Origin: Tectiglobus sp965223355
GTDB lineage: Bacteria > Pseudomonadota > Alphaproteobacteria > Rhizobiales > Hyphomicrobiaceae
Assembly (NCBI GenBank): GCA_965223355.1
Contig: CBDCWE010000003.1
Coordinates: 2,418,001-2,482,000 of the forward strand
Direction: 5' to 3'
DNA: 64,000 nucleotides
The notes beneath the pieces are model-generated. The model did not search any database. It was not told the origin of the DNA and saw only the letters and a list, made by a program, of their open reading frames with translations. A program made the translations under genes and the position numbers. Shown piece after piece: positions 8,176 through 18,953 of this stretch; the stretch's first letter is position 1, and every line of letters starts with the position of its first letter.

Positions 8176-9438
8176 ATGCAGGAACCTGCTACGGATCAAT
8201 CAAGCAAGCAGCGTATCTTCAATCGCGGTAAACAAAAGCGCCTACGCCAAGCGGTCCATCGCCACAAGGCCATCTCCCGCCAAGGTATTCAGGAACGCCT
8301 CTTCACGCTAGTCTTTTCCGGCCTCGTCTACCCGCAAATTTGGGAAGATCCGGTCGTCGATCTTGAGGCGCTTGATTTGCAAGACGGCGATCACCTGGTC
8401 GCGATTGCCTCCGGCGGTTGCAACATCTTGAGCTACCTGTCGGCCGCGCCGATCAAGATCACGGCTGTCGATCTCAATCCGGCCCACGTCGCGCTGAACA
8501 AGTTGAAGCGGGCGGCGGTGCAGCACCTGCCGGATTATCGAACCTTCCACCGCTTCTTCGCCGAAGCCGATGCCCGTGACAACGTTCGCGCCTATGAAGA
8601 CTACATCCGTCCGCACCTCGATGTAACGTCGAGAAAGTATTGGGAAAGCCGCAACCTGCTGGGCCGGCGGCGGATCGGCTATTTCCGCAACAATCTCTAC
8701 AAGCACGGCCTGCTGGGCACCTTTATCGGCGCCAGCCATTTACTGGCCCGCGTCCATGGACGCAATCCACGCAAGATGCTGGCAGCCCGCAGCCGCCAGG
8801 AACAGCGCGAGATCTTCGAGGCAGAACTGGCACCATTGTTCGAGAAGCGCCACATCCGTTGGCTGCTGAATAAGCCGTCGGCACTGTTCGGTCTCGGGAT
8901 TCCGCCCTCTCAGTTCGAAGCCCTGAAGGGCAAGGAAACCCACATGTCGAATGTCCTGCAGCAGCGCCTCGAGCGGCTGGCTTGCGACTTTGACCTGCAG
9001 GAGAACTATTTCGCCTGGCAGGCCTTCGGGCGGCGATATGCAACCGGCGGCGCCGGGCCCCTGCCACCCTATTTGAAGCGGGAGGCTTTCGAGCACCTTC
9101 GCGAGCGCATTGACAATCTCGACGTCCAGCACCGTTCGTTCACGGAGTTTCTGGCGGCCCAGGCAGATGCAACGCTCGATGCTTATGTTCTGCTCGATGC
9201 CCAAGACTGGATGACGGACGACATCCTCACCCACCTGTGGACCGAGATTGAGCGCACCGCCAAGCCGGGCGCCCGCGTTATTTTCCGCACGGCCGGCGAG
9301 GCCAGCATTCTGCCGGGACGCGTGCCGGACAAGATTTTGCAGAACTTCGCCTATGACGAAGATAAGTGCAAAGAATGGATCAAACGCGATCGTTCGTCGA
9401 TCTACGGCGGCTTCCACCTGTACGTCCGTCGCGACTGA
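8176..9438 (+). CDS. btaA: S-adenosylmethionine:diacylglycerol 3-amino-3-carboxypropyltransferase BtaA
   Basis: 420 residues, start ATG 8176 with an AGGAATAG site. It is full length for the BtaA/DUF3419 family. The N-terminal LVFSGLVYPQIWEDP (46-60) is a family hallmark, and the S-adenosylmethionine fold shows in IASGGCNILSYL (77-88) and AVDLNPAH (97-104). BtaA moves the aminocarboxypropyl group of S-adenosylmethionine to diacylglycerol, giving diacylglyceryl-homoserine, the first step of betaine lipid (DGTS) synthesis at the inner membrane. btaB follows 22 bases later, so the two form an operon. In alphaproteobacteria this pathway replaces phospholipids under phosphate starvation and is usually controlled by PhoB. 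The pst-pho locus is in this same window, but I see no clear Pho box in front of btaA. Confidence 0.95.
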   Translation: MQEPATDQSSKQRIFNRGKQKRLRQAVHRHKAISRQGIQERLFTLVFSGLVYPQIWEDPVVDLEALDLQDGDHLVAIASGGCNILSYLSAAPIKITAVDLNPAHVALNKLKRAAVQHLPDYRTFHRFFAEADARDNVRAYEDYIRPHLDVTSRKYWESRNLLGRRRIGYFRNNLYKHGLLGTFIGASHLLARVHGRNPRKMLAARSRQEQREIFEAELAPLFEKRHIRWLLNKPSALFGLGIPPSQFEALKGKETHMSNVLQQRLERLACDFDLQENYFAWQAFGRRYATGGAGPLPPYLKREAFEHLRERIDNLDVQHRSFTEFLAAQADATLDAYVLLDAQDWMTDDILTHLWTEIERTAKPGARVIFRTAGEASILPGRVPDKILQNFAYDEDKCKEWIKRDRSSIYGGFHLYVRRD

Positions 9439-9460
9439 ACGCGGCCATGGAGAGTTGCGA

Positions 9461-10117
9461 TTGAGTGGAGCCAATGATGCAGCCCGGCACATGGACGGCA
9501 TCTATAGATATCAGCGCTACGTTTATAATGCGACCCGCAAGTACTACCTCCTGGGGCGAGACCGGATGCTCGATGAACTGTGTCCCGCCGACGGTCAGAG
9601 AGTTCTCGAAATCGGTTGCGGCACCGGGCGCAATCTGATCCTGGCCGCGAGGCGCTATCCAAATGCTCGGTTCTACGGCTTCGATATTTCAAACGAAATG
9701 CTGGACACCGCCCGTACCGCGATCGCACGGGCCGGTCTTGCCGACAAGATCGAGGTCGCCCAAGGAGACGCGACATCATTTGATACCAAGACCTTGTTCG
9801 CCATTGATGATGTTGACCGCGTGTTCATTTCCTACGCGCTGTCGATGATCCCACCGTGGCAAGCCTCGATACCCGAGGCGATCCGTGCATTGGCGCCGGG
9901 CGGCAGTCTCCACATCGTCGACTTTGGCCAGCAGGCGGGCTGGCCGGGTTGGTTCCGCGCGTTGCTGTTTGCGTGGCTGCGGAAATTTGCGGTCCATCCG
10001 CGCGCTGAACTGGAACAAGAACTGATTGACCAGGCAAGCGCCCACCAGATGCAGCTGAAGTTTGAGCGCCTTTATCGCGGTTATGCAGATTATGCGTTGC
10101 TGGTCCGCACCACCTGA
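9461..10117 (+). CDS. btaB: Diacylglyceryl-homoserine N-methyltransferase BtaB
   Basis: 218 residues if TTG 9461 is the start: GGAGAG lies 7 bases before it, and the resulting length fits the family. The next in-frame ATG is 9491, which would give a protein 10 residues shorter. The N-terminal MDGIYRYQRYVYNATRKYYL is characteristic of BtaB, followed by motif I LEIGCGTG at 49-56 and the rest of a class I S-adenosylmethionine fold. It trimethylates the homoserine head group made by BtaA to give the betaine lipid DGTS. It is directly downstream of btaA and surely co-transcribed. Confidence 0.93.
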   Translation: MSGANDAARHMDGIYRYQRYVYNATRKYYLLGRDRMLDELCPADGQRVLEIGCGTGRNLILAARRYPNARFYGFDISNEMLDTARTAIARAGLADKIEVAQGDATSFDTKTLFAIDDVDRVFISYALSMIPPWQASIPEAIRALAPGGSLHIVDFGQQAGWPGWFRALLFAWLRKFAVHPRAELEQELIDQASAHQMQLKFERLYRGYADYALLVRTT

Positions 10118-10482
10118 CCGGGGTCCGATCAGTTCAATAGTCCGTCGTGAAAAGGTTCGTCGTGACAACGTCCCTGTGCTGCGCTGCGGTGCTTTTTTCC
10201 GCGTTGACGACTGAGGGAAAATTAAAATCGCTGCGCGGCCCCTGTGATTTGATTTCGCTTGATCCGATAGTGCCGGCCTTTGCGCTGAACGGGACGCCGA
10301 ACGAAGCGCCGAACTGGCCCCCAACCCGGCAAAACCGCAACCAGCTTCAGGGCCTCTTCGATCGTAACGCGCAAGGAAATAGGCAAAATTGTTCTGCCGC
10401 GCCGCCGCAAACAGCAGCTTTTCGATCCGGCCTTGGGAAAAGGTGCACCGAGGCGAAGCCGAAGGACGTTGTCACAGACGAC
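10118..10482. other. Intergenic region between the converging btaB and lipoprotein genes
   Basis: 365 bases. A plus-strand frame at 10147-10587 has no domain, lacks a ribosome-binding site and overlaps the opposite lipoprotein gene, so I leave it out. No clear terminator hairpin was found. Confidence 0.5.
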
Positions 10483-10947
10483 TCAATAGGCTTTGGGGCC
10501 GCACTTGCGTCGGCTGAGTTCGCGATTGAGTTCGCGGGCGACCTCATCACCGAGAATGGCGCCGCGAGAGATCAGGGCCGGCGTTAGTTCCGGATTGGGT
10601 GAGGCACGAAGCCGGGCGCGGGCACCTTTCGCCTCGTCATAGCCGACGCGCAGCTGCCGGCAATTGAGCTCGCGCTTGCGCATCTTGAACGCGAACAATC
10701 TGACGCCGGATGCATCGAAATTTGCAGACGGTGCGCGATCCACCCACGTGGCTTCTTTGTCGCTCATAATCGCGGCCAGCGCCAGGCGTCGCTTGTTGAG
10801 GCAATCAGCGCTATCGTCCACGCAGTTCAATCCGGCATCAACGCCGCTGTACGGTGCCGAACCGGTAACGGTACAGCCCGCCAGCGCCGCGACGGCCACG
10901 CTGATCAGTGAAAACATCACAGCACGACACACGCAGCCAACCAACAT
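10483..10947 (-). CDS. Putative lipoprotein of unknown function
   Basis: 154 residues from ATG 10947, with GGGGG and AAGGA purine tracts just upstream; the frame is open further to 11052. Residues 1-24 are a lipoprotein signal with the lipobox LAGC and lipidated Cys 25 (a shorter start at Met 11 keeps the same lipobox). The mature part begins TVTGSAPYSGVDAG, contains four further cysteines (CVDDSADC, NCRQL, RKCGPKAY), and has a basic, helical C-terminal half. I do not recognise a family. Export to the periplasm and anchoring in a membrane are the only functions that can be inferred. Confidence 0.65.
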   Translation of the reverse strand: MLVGCVCRAVMFSLISVAVAALAGCTVTGSAPYSGVDAGLNCVDDSADCLNKRRLALAAIMSDKEATWVDRAPSANFDASGVRLFAFKMRKRELNCRQLRVGYDEAKGARARLRASPNPELTPALISRGAILGDEVARELNRELSRRKCGPKAY

Positions 10948-11317
10948 TCCTTCGCGCCCCCTTGAGTGCGCCCCTTGATGATGTTGACGACAGCCCATAG
11001 AAGTTTGTCGTGGCCGACATAAGGCAGGACCACGCACGAGAGCAACTCGCACTTGATCGGAATCGGAAAGCTTCCGATTGTCCGATTGAAGGTTGAAAAT
11101 TGCTCCAAACTGTAAGAACGATCATCATCGTGGGTTTCATTGGGCCCGCACAGGCGGTTCCAACAAAACCCACGATGATCTAACCTGGATTGCCATCATC
11201 CGGCAAACAATTGTTTTGGGGTGCCGGCATCGCCAGTGTCGTGCAAAGGCGGCCAGTGTGGCGCTGCCTGCACAGCAACGAACATCGAATAACAACATCG
11301 AACAATGAGGAAGAAGA
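10948..11317. other. Intergenic region between the lipoprotein and qor genes
   Basis: 370 bases. It holds a palindromic element (11119-11183) and the qor ribosome-binding site (GAGGAAGAAG before 11318). Nothing else is supported. Confidence 0.6.
11119..11183. repeat. Palindromic element with GATCATCGTG-type ends (family A, variant)
   Basis: Outer arms read GATCATCATCGTGGGTTT and AAACCCACGATGATC and flank an unrelated core. The right end continues CTAA, a YTAR-type target. The ends match other palindromes at 27389-27448 and 33487-33549, but the inner sequence differs, so this is a divergent member or a related MITE. Confidence 0.65.
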
Positions 11318-12292
11318 ATGGTGAAAGCGATCCGCATCCATGAGCACGGCGGGCCTGACAAGATGCTATGGGAGGCGATCGAGGTTGGTGAGCCGGGCAC
11401 CGGTGAAATCCGCGTCAGGCATCATGCTGTCGGCTTGAACTACATCGACACCTACCAGCGCAGCGGGCTTTATCCGCTTGCCGCCTTGCCGGCCGTACTC
11501 GGCATGGAAGGTGCCGGTGAAGTCGTCGGTGTCGGCGCCGGCGTCAGCGACCTCGCCGTCGGTGACCGCGTTGCCTACGCAAATCCGATGGGATCATATT
11601 GCGAACAGCGTTTGATGCCGGCCGACCGCGCGGTCAAGCTCCCGGACGGCATCGATTATCAAACCGCGGCGGCGATGATGCTGCAGGGTATGACCGTGCG
11701 CTACCTGCTTCGCCAAACCTATAAAGTCACGTCCGATACGACCATGTTGCTGCACGCCGCCGCCGGTGGCGTTGGCCTCATCGCCTGCCAATGGGCCAGG
11801 CACCTCGGTGCAACCGTTATCGGAACCGCGGGTTCTGAGGAAAAATGCGCGCTTGCAAAGGCCAACGGCGCAACCCACTGCATCAACTATAATACCGAGA
11901 ACTTTGTCGACCGCGTCAAGGAAATCACCGACGGCAAGGGCTGTGACGTCGTCTATGACTCGATTGGCCAGGCCACATATCCGGCCTCGCTTGACTGTCT
12001 CAAGCCGCTCGGACTTTTCGTGACGTTTGGCAACGCATCGGGCGCTATCAAGAACTTTGATGTCGGCGCGCTCGGTGGCAAGGGCTCGCTCTATGTCACG
12101 CGTCCGACGCTGTTCACCTACGTTGCCGGGCGTGAGGATCTTCTTGCCAATGCCAACGAATTGTTCGATGTGGTCACCGCCGGCGTCGTGAAGATCACTG
12201 TCAATCAAACGTATCCATTGGCCGATGCTGCTCAGGCCCACATCGATTTGGAAGCCCGCAAGACGACCGGATCCACGGTTCTGCTGCCGTGA
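11318..12292 (+). CDS. qor: NADPH:quinone oxidoreductase (zeta-crystallin type, MDR superfamily)
   Basis: 324 residues, start ATG 11318 with GAGGAAG upstream, full length for Qor. The N-terminal GroES-like domain contains HHAVGLNYIDTYQRSG (35-50) and GMEGAGEV (62-69); the Rossmann domain has the nucleotide-binding AAGGVG at 148-153. The zinc ligands of true alcohol dehydrogenases are absent, as expected for this zinc-free quinone reductase group. It should reduce quinones with one electron from NADPH in the cytoplasm. It is transcribed alone; the following 200 bases are a hairpin-rich repeat that may also stop transcription. Confidence 0.9.
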   Translation: MVKAIRIHEHGGPDKMLWEAIEVGEPGTGEIRVRHHAVGLNYIDTYQRSGLYPLAALPAVLGMEGAGEVVGVGAGVSDLAVGDRVAYANPMGSYCEQRLMPADRAVKLPDGIDYQTAAAMMLQGMTVRYLLRQTYKVTSDTTMLLHAAAGGVGLIACQWARHLGATVIGTAGSEEKCALAKANGATHCINYNTENFVDRVKEITDGKGCDVVYDSIGQATYPASLDCLKPLGLFVTFGNASGAIKNFDVGALGGKGSLYVTRPTLFTYVAGREDLLANANELFDVVTAGVVKITVNQTYPLADAAQAHIDLEARKTTGSTVLLP

Positions 12293-12327
12293 CTCGGTGG
12301 GGGAGCGGGACGAGGTGAGCTAAGGAT

Positions 12328-12492
12328 CCTCTGAACAAACCATCGGTTTCCAAAGGGCAATGCCCTTTGGCGGGATCGTTAAGGGCCGCGCCCTTAACGC
12401 ATCGCCGTTTCACGGCGATCCTTGAGGGGCTTTCAGCCCCTCAAACACCCCGACCAGGGGTTGGACCCCTGGACCCCAGATTTGTTCAGAGG
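12328..12492 (+). mobile_element. Non-autonomous hairpin element with 12-bp terminal inverted repeats (family C, complete copy)
   Basis: The segment is bounded by CCTCTGAACAAA (12328-12339) and its exact reverse complement (12481-12492). Between them are four stem-loops in a row: CCAAAGGGCAATGCCCTTTGG, GTTAAGGGCCGCGCCCTTAAC, ATCGCCGTTTCACGGCGAT and GAGGGGCTTTCAGCCCCTC. It has no coding capacity. A partial inverted copy lies at 6457-6555. It falls exactly between qor and the converging M23 peptidase gene. Confidence 0.75.
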
Positions 12493-12496
12493 TTTT

Positions 12497-14521
12497 CTAG
12501 CGGCTTCGGGTCTCGACCGGCGAGCGCTTGAGCAGCCGGTCGATGCGGTTGCGCTCGCGTTGGTAGGCGGCAAGTTCCTGCCCCTTGAGCAAGCGCTCGC
12601 GCGGCATTTTGATCTTCAGCGGATCGACGAAGCGCTGATTGACCAGGACCTCGTAGTGCAAGTGCGGGCCCGATGACAGGCCGGTCGAGCCGAGATAGCC
12701 GATGACCTGGCCCTGTCTGACTTTCACACCCTTGCGAATGCCGGGTCCGAAGCGGTGCATGTGGGCGTAGGTGGTGTGGTATCCGTTGGCGTGTTTGATA
12801 CGAACATAGTTGCCGTAGGTTCCGCGCCGACGCGCCTCTTCGACGATGCCCTTGCCGGCGGCAAGGATCGGCGTGCCAAGCGGTCCGGCCCAGTCGACGC
12901 CGGTGTGCATGCGCCGTTGTCTGTAGATAGGATGAAGACGCAAGCCGAACCCGGACGTCAGGCGCACGTCGCTGCCGCGCACCGGTTTGCGCATCAGGAA
13001 CTTTTTCGAGTTGTGACCGCGATCATCGTAGTAGTCGACAACGCCGTCATGCGTGCGAAAACGCCAGAACCGGTTGGTCTGTCCGCCGGACCTGATCGAT
13101 GTGAACAGCAGTTCGCCGGTTTTGGCCGTGCCGTCGGATTGTTTGCGCAGTTCAAAGAACCATTCGACCTGGTCGCCGTTGCGAACGCGTTTGCGATAAT
13201 CCGTTTCATAGGCGTGGATGCGCATGATCTTCCTGATCAGTTGCGGCGACAGGTTCTGCGTCAGGGCGGAATCGTAAATCGCCGAGTAGAGCGTTGCCAG
13301 TCGGTCGGAACCAGAGCTGTTCGCGAACGAGCGCATCAGGGCGCGCCGGTCGATGTCCGGGCTTGCCGTGAATTCGCCGCTGTCATCGCGCGTCACCGAA
13401 ACCAGATGGGTATGGCCGGTACCGAACAATGTGAAGCCCGCCGGCTCCATTTGATCGGGTTTGGTTGGCGAGGGAACCAGGCGGACATGGACTTGTTGTC
13501 CTGGCGAAACTTGATTCATCGCCGTGACTTTGTTCGCCGCTTCGATCATGTTGCCGGCGAGCCAGTCCGGCGCGCCCATGCGCTGCAGGATGCGAATCAA
13601 GGTTTCGCCTTTGCCAATGCGCACGACCCTCACTTCGCCGGCGTCAGCACTGATTTCTGCTTCGGCGTCCTCGATGACCGTACGCCGCAACACCGAAACA
13701 TTGGGATCGATCTGGTCAAGTGACGATATGCCAAAGCCGTCGCTGGACAAATAATTGGGCGTCAGGTCGGCCGGCAGGCGGCCCGTGGTTTCCAGGCTCG
13801 CGTCCCGGCGCAGATTCGGCAGCGACTGAGTGCGCGAGATAATTTCCGTGACGTCCTGGATATCGAGTTGAAGATCCTCCTGACCGGGAAGAATGTGGCC
13901 CAGCAACTCGACAACCTTGACATCGACACGGCCGAGACTGGTCGCATCCTCGCTGTTGGTGGCGCCGTCGGGCGCTGCCGCCTTGACTGCATAGAGTTGA
14001 AACGGGTTCAGCGCTGGAATCACATCGGCATTGCTCTGGCTTGCCGGCGCCAGGCGCGCAACAATCCGCAGGTAGGGCCGAATTTCAATGAACGGTCGGT
14101 TGTTACGCCTGACATTGGCCTGCTCATGGATCGTATAGCGGGCCGACAGGGCGCCGCTGGCAACCTCAAGCCGATCCGATTTGGGCATCGCCCAATTCAG
14201 TCCATCGGCCATGTCGCGCCGCCGCGCCGGTTGTGGTGCCGGGCGCTGCGCATCGCTGATTCGTTCGAAGACATTGTCGAAGCGGGGCTGGCGTTCCAGT
14301 GAACCGATGATCACGACGGCGATGGCGATGGCGCCGACGGCTGCCGCAATGCAGGTGCTGATCAACCAGCGAAAGCCGCCGCCGCTATGATCGCGGTCAT
14401 AAACATCCCTATAGGTCCGCCGGGCGCGACCGCGATAGAGTTGCGGCAGACCGCGCGCATCCCTGGTGATGGTTGGGTTGCGCGTACGCCTGGATGGTGC
14501 GTGACGTCGGCGGTCGACCAC
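12497..14521 (-). CDS. M23 family murein metallopeptidase, membrane-anchored
   Basis: About 674 residues from GTG 14521, which has GGGGGA about 11 bases upstream; the frame is open to 14608 and the exact start is uncertain. One membrane helix (WLISTCIAAAVG onward, about residues 50-75) follows a basic cytoplasmic tail. A LysM-like segment lies in the middle (VVRIGKGETLIRILQRMG). The C-terminal LytM/M23 domain carries the zinc site HTGVDWAGPLGTP and GPHLHYEV. It should cut, or regulate cutting of, peptidoglycan cross-links in the periplasm, as in cell division or growth. The gene stands alone on the minus strand, and its stop lies 5 bases from the family C element. Confidence 0.9.
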   Translation of the reverse strand: MVDRRRHAPSRRTRNPTITRDARGLPQLYRGRARRTYRDVYDRDHSGGGFRWLISTCIAAAVGAIAIAVVIIGSLERQPRFDNVFERISDAQRPAPQPARRRDMADGLNWAMPKSDRLEVASGALSARYTIHEQANVRRNNRPFIEIRPYLRIVARLAPASQSNADVIPALNPFQLYAVKAAAPDGATNSEDATSLGRVDVKVVELLGHILPGQEDLQLDIQDVTEIISRTQSLPNLRRDASLETTGRLPADLTPNYLSSDGFGISSLDQIDPNVSVLRRTVIEDAEAEISADAGEVRVVRIGKGETLIRILQRMGAPDWLAGNMIEAANKVTAMNQVSPGQQVHVRLVPSPTKPDQMEPAGFTLFGTGHTHLVSVTRDDSGEFTASPDIDRRALMRSFANSSGSDRLATLYSAIYDSALTQNLSPQLIRKIMRIHAYETDYRKRVRNGDQVEWFFELRKQSDGTAKTGELLFTSIRSGGQTNRFWRFRTHDGVVDYYDDRGHNSKKFLMRKPVRGSDVRLTSGFGLRLHPIYRQRRMHTGVDWAGPLGTPILAAGKGIVEEARRRGTYGNYVRIKHANGYHTTYAHMHRFGPGIRKGVKVRQGQVIGYLGSTGLSSGPHLHYEVLVNQRFVDPLKIKMPRERLLKGQELAAYQRERNRIDRLLKRSPVETRSR

Positions 14522-14929
14522 GTTTCCAGTTATCCCCCAGTATAGCCCTCGGACAATTCCGAACGCAGCAATGCAACATCGAACCGAATGCGATGGCAAT
14601 CGCATCACAACGGGACGGATCGTCGCCTTGCCAGTCAGCCCGTTTGCACAGTCGGATGGGCAGCGGGCAGTTCACTATATCAACTGCTCTCAACCGTACC
14701 AACTGATCGCATCTCACACATCGGTACGCACACCCGCCATCGCGCACACTCATGCAATGTTGATCATCACGGACTGACCATGTTGCGGATTTCGCCTGTA
14801 CAGAGTGGCAACTTGAAGGCCCGATTGGAACGAAACGCACTTGTGCACATGGCTGCGCCGCAAATTGCGCTCTTTTTTCAAGGGCCTAATCGAACGTCAA
14901 AAAAAAGCGATGCGTTACAATTTAGTTGG

Positions 14930-14958
14930 TTGACAACCAGCAGGCGATCGTATTTATT
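14930..14958 (+). promoter_or_regulatory. Probable rrn promoter
   Basis: A perfect TTGACA -35 box at 14930-14935 is followed after 15-17 bases by AT-rich TATTTATT, the only weak -10 candidate. The A/T tract just upstream could act as an UP element. It sits about 410 bases before the 16S gene, as is usual for alphaproteobacterial rrn operons. Confidence 0.55.
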
Positions 14959-15110
14959 GGGAACTCGTTCGGGGCTACACAGAGCTTCGACGGCCGGTTG
15001 CGGCCTTGCTCTCACAAGCAAATCAGATTCACGAAGCCGGGGCAACCCGGATCGGGAGTTTGTTGTCTCAAAACGCTAGCTGATGCGATTTTGTGACGGT
15101 TCCAAGCGGT

Positions 15111-15124
15111 TGCTCTTTGACAAT
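15111..15124 (+). promoter_or_regulatory. boxA antitermination signal in the rrn leader
   Basis: TGCTCTTTGACAAT closely matches the bacterial boxA consensus TGCTCTTTAACAAT, which is bound by the NusB-NusE complex to let RNA polymerase pass through long untranslated rRNA. Confidence 0.8.
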
Positions 15125-15130
15125 TTAGAT

Positions 15131-15158
15131 GAAGAAAGAGAAACGCAGGCGGCGGAGT
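15131..15158 (+). other. 5' half of the 16S precursor processing stem
   Basis: GAAGAAAGAGAAACG plus the following GC-rich bases are complementary to 16934-16962 beyond the 3' end of 16S. Pairing encloses the 16S precursor, the expected RNase III substrate. Confidence 0.75.
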
Positions 15159-15344
15159 TCAGGCAGCTTGGTGATCGCAAGGTCATCAGGCAAACGGAAC
15201 TCTGGAAGACGCTCTTGCGTTTCAGCCATCACCATGTCGCGTCGCACTTGGTAACAAGTGGGATGCAACAAGTGTGAAGGTGCCCGTTACGCAATGAGAT
15301 TCCCCGGGTCTATTCCAACCCGGGTAACCAGAAACCAAACTCTT

Positions 15345-16835
<1,491 letters not shown>

Positions 16836-16933
16836 GATCCTAGCCATGCTTTCAGCATCCGCTGAGCATCGTGGATCGTTGTTGGAATATCGGATCAGGC
16901 GTGTGGAATGCGCTTGGTCTTAGTTTTATGCAG

Positions 16934-16962
16934 AACACCGCCGTCTTCGTTTCTCTTTCTTC
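16934..16962 (+). other. 3' half of the 16S precursor processing stem
   Basis: CGTTTCTCTTTCTTC is the exact complement of 15 bases in the leader (15131-15145), and the neighbouring CACCGCCG extends the helix with few mismatches. Confidence 0.75.
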
Positions 16963-17013
16963 TCATGGACGTAACGCTCATCAGCGCCGGCGCCAATGGC
17001 GCCAGTTCGATAA

Positions 17014-17090
<77 letters not shown>

Positions 17091-17223
17091 ACTTTTCTGT
17101 CGCCCGCGCGAAGGTGCGCCAGCAAGGGCAAGGGTGAACCCGGGCGTGTTTTGTTTCTGCCGGTCAATCTGGGCGGTTTCGTTGAGCGACGACAACGATG
17201 CCCGGTTGAAGCAAGGTTTCGTC

Positions 17224-17299
17224 GGGGCCATAGCTCAGCTGGGAGAGCGGTAGCTTTGCAAGCTTCAGGTCGTCGGTTCGATCCCGACTGGCTCCACCA
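17224..17299 (+). tRNA. tRNA-Ala (TGC)
   Basis: 76 bases with encoded CCA. The acceptor GGGGCCA pairs with TGGCTCC allowing a wobble pair, the anticodon TGC is at 17257-17259, and the T loop reads GTTCGATCC. It is the second spacer tRNA, about 130 bases after tRNA-Ile. Confidence 0.97.
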
Positions 17300-17713
17300 T
17301 CTGTATGCCATCTATATGCCTCGCGGCAGATGCGCTGTGCGCATACCCTCCGGCGAGGCGCGCCACAGGCGCGAGGCCCGAGCCGTAGGCGAGGAATGCC
17401 CAGAGCGGTAAATTTCAGTCCATGACGAAGAGAACACAATTTCGCGCTGCGGCTCACGGCCCGGCGCGATGATCACCGACATCGTGAAGAGGGGATAGTC
17501 CTGGGGCTTGAGCATGCTCCTACAAAGCTCAAGTTCGCCTTACCCGGGCCCGGAACAATGCTTGACCGCCTTGTTTCAACGCCGGGGTTATCTCGAAATT
17601 TTCTGGTCTTTCTGATGGCAGTGCTTGCCAGCCGAGATGACGTTTGTATACCATCCGGGTTTCTCCGACGCGGGAGGGGTGCAAACCTTCTAGGTGAGCA
17701 TTGCTAATGAGAG
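17300..17713 (+). other. Spacer between tRNA-Ala and 23S
   Basis: About 410 transcribed bases with GC-rich segments. No third tRNA is found here. It must contain the 5' half of the 23S processing stem close to 17700. Confidence 0.6.
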
Positions 17714-17845
17714 CGATCAAGTGACCTAAGGGCATTTGGTGGATGCCTTGGCAGTAAGAGGCGATGAAGGACGTGGTACGCTGCGATAAGCTACGGTGAG
17801 GTGCGAACAGCCGGTGACCCGTAGATTTCCGAATGGGGAAACCCA

Positions 17846-17943
17846 CCTTCGATAACTGGAACTTCAAGGCCGGAAGGCTTTGGGTTTCAAGCCTGAACTC
17901 CAACCGGTTTTCCGGGTTTGGATTTCTGGTTATCAGATGAAGG
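17846..17943 (+). other. Intervening sequence in 23S helix 9
   Basis: Where standard 23S RNA has a short helix-9 stem-loop, about 98 bases fold back on themselves: CCTTCGATAACTGGAA on the left pairs with TTCTGGTTATCAGATGAAGG on the right. Helix-9 insertions are known in Rhizobiales, where RNase III removes them and leaves a 5.8S-like 5' fragment. That this copy is removed is an inference. Confidence 0.8.
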
Positions 17944-18227
17944 TATCTAACCCTGAATATATAGGGGATTAGAAGCAAACCCGGTGAACTGAAACATCTA
18001 AGTAGCCGGAGGAAAGGACATCAACCGAGACTCCGCTAGTAGTGGCGAGCGAACGCGGACCAGGCCAGTGCTGTTGAGAGAACAAGTGGAACCTTCTGGA
18101 AAGTTGGGCCGTAGTGGGTGATAGCCCCGTACACGTAATGTCGATCAACAGACTTGAGTAGGGCGGGACACGTGCAATCCTGTCTGAACATGGGGGGACC
18201 ACCCTCCAAGCCTAAGTACTCCTTACT

Positions 18228-18259
<32 letters not shown>

Positions 18260-18833
18260 GTGAAAAGCACCCCGACGAGGGGAGTGAAAGAGACCCTGAA
18301 ACCGAATGCCTACAAACAGTGGGAGCCTGCAATGGTGACCACGTACCTTTTGTATAATGGGTCAGCGACTTAGTCTGGCGAGCAAGCTTAAGCCGATAGG
18401 TGGAGGCGCAGCGAAAGCGAGTCTGAACAGGGCGTTCAGTTCGTCGGATTAGACCCGAAACCAGTCGATCTATCCATGGCCAGGCTGAACGTATGGTAAC
18501 ACATACTGGAGGGCCGAACCGTTGTATGTTGAAAAATGCTCGGATGAGCTGTGGATAGGGGTGAAAGGCCAATCAAGGCTGGAAATAGCTGGTTCTCCGC
18601 GAAATCTATTTAGGTAGAGCGTCGGATGAATACCCTCGGGGGTAGAGCACTGGATGGGCTAGGGGTCCCCACAGGATTACCAAACCTAACCAAACTCCGA
18701 ATACCGAGGAGTACTATCCGGCAGACACACTGCGGGTGCTAACGTCCGTAGTGGAAAGGGAAACAACCCTGACCGCCAGTTAAGGTCCCCAAGTCACGGC
18801 TAAGTGGGAAAGCATGTGGGAATCCCAAAACAA

Positions 18834-18864
<31 letters not shown>

Positions 18865-18953
18865 TAAAGAAAGCGTAACAGCTCACTGGTCTAATTAAGG
18901 GTTCCTGCGGCGAAGATGTAACGGGGCTTAAGCCGTGCACCGAAACTGCGGAT

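Larger units (their letters stand above)
14522..15344. other. rRNA operon upstream region and leader
   Basis: 823 bases that contain the rrn promoter, boxA and the 5' half of the 16S processing stem. AT-rich tracts and CAATTTAG-like segments occur around 14880-14930. Short frames here are not genes. Confidence 0.7.

Noticed and set aside
10147..10587. Plus-strand frame of 146 codons after btaB
   Set aside because: No recognisable domain, overlaps the opposite-strand lipoprotein gene with its clear lipobox.
11594..12241. Minus-strand frame of 215 codons
   Set aside because: Antisense shadow of qor.
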